Positions 57,750-64,000 of a stretch of 64,000 nt of DNA are shown here, one piece after another (within the stretch, counting starts at the first letter, position 1; the number at the start of each line of letters is the position of its first letter). Both the position numbers and the translations under genes were made by a program. Source of the DNA: Nymphaea colorata (taxonomy: Eukaryota; Streptophyta; Magnoliopsida; Nymphaeales; Nymphaeaceae); contig NC_045143.1 in the NCBI RefSeq assembly GCF_008831285.2, positions 12,633,214 through 12,697,213 of the forward strand, written 5' to 3'. The notes beneath the pieces are model-generated. The model did not search any database and was not told the DNA's origin. It worked only from the letters and a program-made list of their open reading frames with translations.

Positions 57750-60300
57750 CTCCCTCTGTACATATGTCATTGTGTGACTTGAAGCACTTTATAAAGGTTT
57801 CTTATGTCTGATTTTTATATTGAGATTGATATATTTGTCCCATCGTGATGGATGAAGTTATATCTAGATCAGCCTTATGTTGCATGTTTCTTCTCTCTTT
57901 ATTTGTGCTATGTTACATGTGCATGATGCATGTATGAAGTAGAGATGTTGAGGCGACCTCTATGGATGATTGTTCTTCTCGAAACTTGCATCGCTTGCTT
58001 ATTTGTTTTCTTGAGTGCTTTATGTTGCATATGGTGCTTTTGTGTTCTAAGCAGTGCTTTATCACATCTATGGCATTGCTCTCTCTTGGCTGGCATTCAA
58101 ATAGTGGCTTCATTGCATCACATGTCATGCATGGTTTACATAGATTTGAGGTCATGAGCATCGTAGAGATTGACTTAGTCCATGCAAAACATTTGATTTT
58201 CATTGTTATGCCTTTCCTAAGTTCCTCATGTTATACGTATGTTCTCTTTGGTCTTCCATGCATGCCTTCATGTTTCCATGGACTTATAGCAATGATCACC
58301 GTAATATTAGCTCAATCTATATGAAACCATGAAAGATATGCCCTTGGAGTGCCAAAATTTACCCATGCATGTTAGTGTATATTTTCTTTTCCAAGTTTTG
58401 GCATCATACTTGTTATGTATAAGTTAATTTCGTTTTACAGATAGGCATGCACCATATTTATCATGTTTCATGCATGTTAGGTGTTTTTCACATTTTATGT
58501 ATTATTCCAAGTGTCTAGGTCATGGAGTAATCCATCATTAGATTGCTCTTCAAATTTTCAGCATCCATGTTAGGATCATAAGTCAAAATCAGTTTGCTGA
58601 AATTTCCAGAATTTCACCCAACTTAAAAAACTTGTTTCTCCCAACCATGATTTGTTTTAATGAACCGTTAAAAAAAAACCAACTTTTTCCATTATCTATA
58701 TAGTTCTCACCAAGTTTCATGGAAACCAAAGTTGATTTGGTCCCTCCTTTGGCCAAAGTCCAAGACTCTAAATTGTCTTTAAATCCTTAAAATCCCGTAC
58801 TCTCCTACATGTGTCTAGTTATCTTAAAATTCAGCCTCATCAAATATGTCTAAAACAGTCATTGAATCATTTTAATCAAATCTGTTTTCTGCTAAACTTT
58901 CTACAATTTCTGCACTTTGTGACCCTGGCTATAGATTTGGAATCACATATTTCATGTCATGGTAAGCATATTCATGTACCATCAATTGTGAAGCCTTCAT
59001 TGTTATATAGAGAACCTTCCCACGAAGTTTTAGTGTTACATATTGTCAGTTGCCTAGTTTTTACTTGCCTCTAATTTGTGTTATAAATGAGTTTACTATT
59101 TTGTTCCTGCCATAAATATTTTTGGACACTAAATTCATGACATCATGGCTCTTAGCCTAGGAAATGTTTTTAAAATCCATAAATTGGAATTGTTTATCTG
59201 ATATACAGAGAATTTAAAGCCCAATTTTCAGGGGAATCTATGTTCATTTGCGCTAGTTTCTGGTACTCCAAAGTAGGCCTTGGAGTAAAACTTCATGTTC
59301 TGTTTTACAATAGAATATGATTTCTGCTTTAAGTTGGACACAATCTCATTTCATGATTAGGAATAGTTTTTCACAAATTATCAACTAGGATTTCTTTCCT
59401 TATACACAAAAAGTGTTCACACAAATTTTTAAATTTATCCTACATTGTTCGATAGATTTTCTCTCACCTTCAACTTAGCTATTAGATCATATGTTCTGTT
59501 TATAGTGTTGCAGAAAACATAATTCTTTAACCTCCCAATTTGACTCTTAATTTCAAGTTTAGTGGGTACCTAAGATCCATCACCTCGGCAACACTTCTTC
59601 AAGTATTTGAAAGAATGGCGCCAGTTGTCATAAAAATTTATGATTGTTTTATATAAATCCTAGGCTATCTTTATGCTTTCATAGTGTTATGTTCTAATTG
59701 CATAAAAAGTTAAATGTTGCATGTTAGGTTTTGCTTTCATCTTTTATTTTAGGTAAAATTTTTGTGTGTTGTATGGGGATTTAGTATTCCCAACATGGCC
59801 AATAGGTTTTCATGATGTATCATGATTAAAGTCTACTAAGGTTTGTCTGGGCACAATTTCACGTTATGTTACATTGTTGTTTATTTTATAAAAAGTTAAT
59901 GTGAGTGATTGTGTTCAATCATTTTCCATGAATAATTTTTTCATATCATCTAGGAAAGTTGATTATGTGTAGCTAGCAGGTTTGCTTGACATTTCATGAC
60001 TACATAGCATCGTCGTAGATGTTCACTCGATCATCTTCCATTTATGCTCCATCTTAATAGATTTCATAATAACCATAGTTTATGCTATTTTGCTCCTTTT
60101 AGTTAAAATTATTGCATGTTATTGTTTGGTGGGATGATCTACACATGTTAAGTATGTTCATTTGTTACATCATCATGAATGTGGTCTTTGATCACTCTAC
60201 TTGGTTTCATCATGTTATGTTTTGATCTTCATACAAGCATATAGCCTCTAGGAATGCAACAAGAGAAGTCATGCACAAGGTAGGGAAATTGCTTTATGTT
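57241..60300. other. No gene seen; TATA-like site and simple repeats
   Basis: A TATA-like TATAAGTA at about 57411 is followed, on the plus strand, by GA-rich sequence and AACAAG|GTATGC (GT at 57682), a donor-like site reminiscent of the LTR leader of the central element. This could be another LTR leader. The rest to 60300 is AT-rich with frames of at most 120 codons (57962-58324) lacking any domain. Confidence 0.35.
57693..57748. repeat. (CT)n microsatellite
   Basis: About 27 CT units. Its reverse strand gives the Arg-Glu repeat in the frame 57576-57770, an artefact. Confidence 0.95.
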
Positions 60301-60320
60301 ATTTCTGGTCATGTTTATAC

Positions 60321-61266
60321 TTAACCAAAACGAACTCTAAACCAGGCTTTCTCCTTTTTAAATTTCGTGTCATTGTCCTCGGTAAGTTCTGCATATCGAC
60401 TTGTTCTTTTATTTTTGCTTTCAACACCAAGCGATAGATCTGCTCTTTGACTAATGGAACGTTTGGAGGAATTGTCTCCCTTTTCGCTCCTAATTTTCTT
60501 CATTCTTCCTCAGCGTATTTTTTGAGGATTCTGTTTTCTAACTCGAGCTTGTATTTTTTCATTTAGCTCTTCTTTTTCTTTCTTGTGCCAACTTATTTCT
60601 GCTTGAGCTGCCTTTAAGCTTCTTTCTAGGGTAAGATAAGCACGTAGGCTTTGCGGTCGGAGGGGTATATGGTCCATGAAGACTTCTGGCAGAGTTTTTG
60701 ATTGGAGTTGTCTATTCTTCAGGTTTAGATGGCTTCACAATAAGGAAATAATTTTTGGGTATGTAGGATTTCATTTATTTTGCCAAAGATTGTCTAGTAG
60801 AATATGGTCTTTTAGGTCTAGAATGAGGCTTGGGGAGGTTCAAAAGACCAAATTTGAATGAAGAGGGAAGATTGGTTACCCTAGGTCTGGGTCAAGAGGC
60901 ATCTTGTAGAGGCCATATGTCCTGTAACAAGAAAAATATTAAGTGAAACAATGTTTTCTATATTGTCTACCATGGGTAATGTCTATGTACAGATAATTTA
61001 GATTTAATCTACATGATGTGGAGCTATTGCTATGTGAAATCAATAGAATAATGAGATGAGGATGCTCGAACTCTTACTTGTTTCATGGCGAAGACCAACT
61101 GTTGCATACTTAAAACAATATCTAATAAATTATCACTAACCTTTCTTATTTCAATGGAGAAAGCAGGGTCAAGATCATGTAATCTTTCTCTACATTGGTC
61201 AAGATAGCTTATAATTTTATTCAGTCTTCTAATCTCGGATTCATAAACATCAATGTCACTATTCAT
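60321..61266 (-). pseudogene. Endogenous pararetrovirus downstream ORF, coiled-coil-like, broken
   Basis: The first piece (61266-61030, 78 codons) opens with an ATG that overlaps the stop of the preceding pol frame (ATGAATAG), a compact viral arrangement. It predicts a helical segment rich in Leu, Ile, Arg and Glu. After a decayed stretch, helical, charged peptide resumes at about 60690-60530 and continues as the open piece 60503-60321. Stops and shifts separate the parts. A second ORF downstream of pol is known in florendoviruses and in tungro-type viruses; the function is not assigned. I cannot choose the genus. Confidence 0.55.
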
Positions 61267-61422
61267 CTTTTAAAAGACTACTTAACATGTCAGCTAGATG
61301 ATTGTCTTTTCCCTTTATGTGTTCAAATATCACTTTATAATTTTGGTTTATAAGGGTATCCTTAAAGGATATCCATCTTCTTTGACTTATTCTTTTTGAA
61401 TTTTTGTTTTCATAGAATTTTA
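61263..61422 (-). pseudogene. Endogenous pararetrovirus RNase H, C-terminal part
   Basis: Directly left of the Harbinger-like insertion an open frame runs to a TAG at 61263-61265. It ends with the HIKGKDNHLADMLS block typical of the last RNase H helix in Caulimoviridae (family form HIxGKDNxLADxLSR). The same frame continues on the other side of the insertion at 62794 when the insert and one TTA are left out. The catalytic part of the domain lies there. Confidence 0.85.
61420..61422. repeat. TTA target duplication, left
   Basis: TTA precedes the terminal repeat GGCTGCG and is repeated at 62791-62793. A TTA/TAA duplication is diagnostic for PIF/Harbinger (Tourist) insertions. Confidence 0.85.
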
Positions 61423-62029
61423 GGCTGCGTTTGATTGCAAGGAAGAATTTAACATTGTAAATTTACCATGGTAAATTTTTTTGGAAAAAAATACATGATG
61501 AAATTTAACCCTCTTCTGATTTAAGGCCCTGTTTGATTGCATGGAAGTTTTTTGCAGGGTAAAATTATCTGTGTTTGATGCACATGGTATTTTTTTGCAG
61601 GAGAGACTTTTTTCCTGACCGTTAGAAATTATTGTTTTATTGGTTCTCCTCTAATTTCACGTGAGTAGAAATTGAAACTTTGAGATTTCCATCTTTTTCT
61701 CAAGAAAGGCCTTTCACAACAGAGAAACACCACACGCACACAAATGAAGAAAAAATATAATTACAAAACAAAAAAATAACACATGAACGTACCAGAGTAA
61801 AGAAGACCTTTTCATACGACATCTAGTTAAAGTATTAACAAATCATGAAACAACAGAAATAATAGGAGCAAGATGATGTTGATCTTGCAAAAAGTAAAGG
61901 CATTCATGATATCAGCCAGTCCTATGAATCAAACTGAAAAAAACAGCAATTCACAATGTATTCCAGTCATTCACTGGGTTCCTCACAAAAGCATAGTAGG
62001 CACCCACCAAACAGAGCATCAATGGAAGT

Positions 62030-62600
62030 GAAAAAAGGGGAATCGTGAGAGAGGAGAGGAACGAGAGAGGGGAAGAGGCTCTGAGAGAGGCAGCGAGAGA
62101 GGAAAGGCTCTGAGAGAGGTGAGGAACTTGAGAGGGGAAGAGGCGACAGAGGGGAAAGAGGCAGCGAGAGCAATGGAAGTGAAAAAAGAGGAATCGTGAG
62201 AGAGGAGAGGAACGAGGGAGGGGAAGAGGCTCTGAGAGAGGCAGCGAGAGAGGAGAGGAACGAGAGAGGGGAAGAGGCGACAGAGGGGAAAGAGGCAGCG
62301 AGAGCAATGGAAGTGAAAAAAGGGGAATAGTGAGAGAGGAGAGGAACGAGAGAGGGGAAGAGGCGATGAGAGCAAGGGAAGTAAAAAAAGGGGAATCGTG
62401 AGAGAGGAGATGAACGAGAGAGGGGAAGAGGCGACGGAGGGGAAAGAGGCAGCGAGAGAGGAGAGGCTCTGAGAGAGGGGAGGAACGAGAGAAGGCAAGA
62501 GGCGACGGAGGGGAAAGAGGCAGCGAGAGAGGAGACGCCCTGAGAGAGGAGAAAAACGAGAGAGGGGAAGAGGCAACAGAGGTGAAAGAGTGGATGAAAT
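62030..62600. repeat. Purine-rich minisatellite (GAGAGGAGAGGAACGAGAG type)
   Basis: Imperfect tandem and higher-order repeats of units such as GAGAGAGGAGAGGAACGAGAG, GGGAAGAGGCGACAGAGG and GGAAAGAGGCAGCGAGAG. On the minus strand every frame stays open (61951-62610, 61967-62707, 62019-62576) as Ser/Leu/Pro repeats. Openness in all frames shows it is composition, not coding. Confidence 0.9.
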
Positions 62601-62610
62601 TTACCCCCAT

Positions 62611-62642
62611 AAAAAGTCGGACGTCTCAACGTCCGACTTTTT
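62611..62642. repeat. Perfect 14-bp hairpin with 4-base loop
   Basis: AAAAAGTCGGACGT, loop CTCA, then ACGTCCGACTTTTT. It is flanked by direct copies of ATGAAATTTACC (about 62594 and 62649). The stem is perfect, with T runs at the 3' side on both strands. Confidence 0.9.
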
Positions 62643-62793
62643 TTGCATATGAAATTTACCGCTGTCGTACCACTTTTGCGGGGTAAATTTCTCTGCGTTT
62701 GATGCACTCAACACCAAACAAGAAAAATTTAACGCGGCCGTACGAATTCCAACCGCTCCCCTGGTTTTCCCCTTGCAATCAAATGCAGCCTTA

Positions 62794-64000
62794 TAATAGC
62801 TTTGCAATCTGTTCATACTACTATTTCCTTTTTATTAAGGAGAGACAAGCGAAAACTGTTTATCCCATATATGATAGCAAGGATTTCTTGGTCTATACTG
62901 CTGAAAAGTCTTTTTTCTTTATATTGGCCACTGCTATATCTGCAAAGGACCTCTGTTGCTTTAGAAGCATATTTGTTAGGGTTCCTTTCTAACACTTCTC
63001 CCCAACCATTAATACATCCATTGGTTTTAATTATTAAAAAATATAAATCTAGGGAAATGTACATTTCTGGTAGGCATTTTATAGCTTCTTTAACTTTTTC
63101 TATTTTTTTCAAATCTTCCATATTAAAAGTTTGAACACTGGTTTGACTGTGTTTGCTATATAGAGGGCCAACCATTTTTCCTAAGTCTTTTATAAATGGT
63201 TATAAATGGTCTAGCATAATTGGCTAATCCTAAAAATCGTTTAAGACTTTTGATGTCATGTATCTCAAAATTCTAAAGCCTTTGTGGCTATATGTGATTG
63301 TAACTTAAATTTTCCCTCACCAATTTCTACACTTAAATATTCTATATGTCTTCGAAAGAATTGGGCCTTTTCGCTACTGATTATAATTCCATTTCATAAA
63401 AATTCTCCTAATACTATTTTTAAGTGGTCTGCATGTTCTGCTTGGGTTTTACTATATACAATGATATCATCTATATAAATACAAACAAAGCCTCTATATT
63501 GGCCAAATATTATATCAATCTTTTGTCGAAATATAGCAGGAGTATTTTTTAAGCCAAAAGGCATGACCAACCACTCAAAACTTCCTAAGGGGCAAGTGAA
63601 TGCGGTCCATTAGATACTATCCTTATGCATTTTTACCTGCCAAAATCCAGATTTGCAATCAAACTTGCTAAATATTTTACTATGTTTTATGTTATTGGTT
63701 AATTAAGTTTTGTCGGATATATCATAAGAGTCATCTATAGTATTGTCATTTAGTCGTCTATAATCTATGACCATTCTGGATTTTCTTCACACTTGTTCGT
63801 TATATTTGTTAACAATAAAAGCATGGCTTCTATGGGGGCTTATACTTCGTCTTATGACTCCTAGTTTCAATAAATCATTTATATGTGTCTCAAAATCTTT
63901 GATATTTTCATTTATAGCATTTATATTTTTGTCGGAAATAGTAAATCCTGTATCTTTTATTTGTAATATGCTTTCTATTTTATTACAATCCCAATGTTTC
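62794..64000 (-). pseudogene. Endogenous pararetrovirus reverse transcriptase and RNase H, broken
   Basis: Remnant of a Caulimoviridae polyprotein, integrated in the genome. The RT part (64000 to about 63210) shows a VIDYRRLND block near 63755-63780, PFGLKN near 63550-63570 and the catalytic YIDDI at about 63463-63477. The RNase H part (63175-62794) shows IIKTNGCINGWG near 62990-63025, where the usual catalytic Asp of T/E-D-G reads Asn, and CRYSSGQY near 62930-62955. A 10-bp tandem duplication at 63191-63210 shifts the frame between them. A TGA near 62810 interrupts the RNase H where Arg is usual. Several further stops occur in RT (for example near 63610 and 63790). It is not expressible; the 5' part lies beyond the window. 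Confidence 0.88.
63191..63210. repeat. 10-bp tandem duplication causing a frameshift
   Basis: TATAAATGGT occurs twice in a row. The pararetrovirus frames on the two sides differ by one base, as a 10-bp gain would cause. Confidence 0.85.

Larger units (their letters stand above)
61423..62790. mobile_element. Harbinger/Tourist-like non-autonomous element, 1,368 bp
   Basis: Terminal inverted repeats GGCTGCGTTTGATTGCAAGG (left) and its near-perfect complement at the right (19 of 20 matching), with TTA on both sides. It encodes no transposase. It contains subterminal repeats of 'gtttgattgca/gtttgatgca' (61528, 61573, 62698), a 560-bp purine-rich minisatellite and a perfect short hairpin. It interrupts the pararetrovirus RNase H, so it arrived after the viral integration. 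Confidence 0.88.

Noticed and set aside
57693-57770. Arg-Glu repeat protein segment
   Set aside because: Reverse-strand reading of a (CT)n microsatellite.
61951-62707. Long overlapping minus-strand ORFs (185-246 codons, Ser/Leu/Pro-rich)
   Set aside because: All three frames are open because the DNA is a purine-rich minisatellite; no domain and low complexity.

Overview
The window looks like a transposon-dense, AT-rich intergenic stretch of a flowering-plant nuclear genome. The evidence is Tat/Ogre-type Ty3 retrotransposons with an archaeal-type second RNase H and a plant mobile domain (PMD) ORF, a Ty1/copia fragment, an endogenous plant pararetrovirus and a Tourist-like element. I found no host protein gene, tRNA or rRNA I could defend, and the species cannot be named from the sequence.

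Layout. 0.6-1.1 kb: decayed copia reverse transcriptase. 1.1-4.3 kb: minus-strand LTR (LTR-A) with polypurine tract. 4.4-10.8 kb: plus-strand, internally deleted relative of the central element. 10.9-16.7 kb: decayed minus-strand Tat pol, split by a 3.0-kb solo LTR (12947-15966) with a perfect 5-bp target duplication. 17.1-19.6 kb: another minus-strand LTR (C1). 20022-37019: the centrepiece, a 17.0-kb minus-strand Tat/Ogre-like element with 3.8-kb LTRs, target duplication CGGGC, primer site and polypurine tract. 37.0-38.2 kb: GC-rich repeat and a 30-bp minisatellite. 38.4-42.0 kb: further LTR fragments (C2, LTR-B). 43.5-44.4 kb: about five copies of a 170-bp tandem repeat. 44.4-53.2 kb: low-information sequence with a fresh duplication at an AT microsatellite and a small MITE-like element. 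53.2-57.2 kb: decayed C-type LTR sequence with a 0.92-kb tandem duplication. 57.2-60.3 kb: no gene. 60.3-64.0 kb: minus-strand endogenous pararetrovirus whose RNase H is cut by a 1,368-bp Harbinger/Tourist-like element.

In the centrepiece the sense order is 5' LTR, primer site, ORF1 (PMD), gag, protease, G-patch-like segment, RT-RNase H, archaeal-type RNase H, integrase, 3' LTR. ORF1 is open for 392 codons, while gag-pol has several stops, frameshifts and a lost RT catalytic aspartate. The LTR leader carries a strong 5' splice site, and ORF1, gag and RT are each preceded by CTAAC, a pyrimidine-rich run and AG. This suggests that alternative splicing from one LTR donor supplies the separate ORFs.

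The other notable signal is a stem-loop near the U5 end of LTRs from several families here. Its stem bases change together between families.

All coordinates come from reading by eye. LTR limits without a target duplication are approximate.
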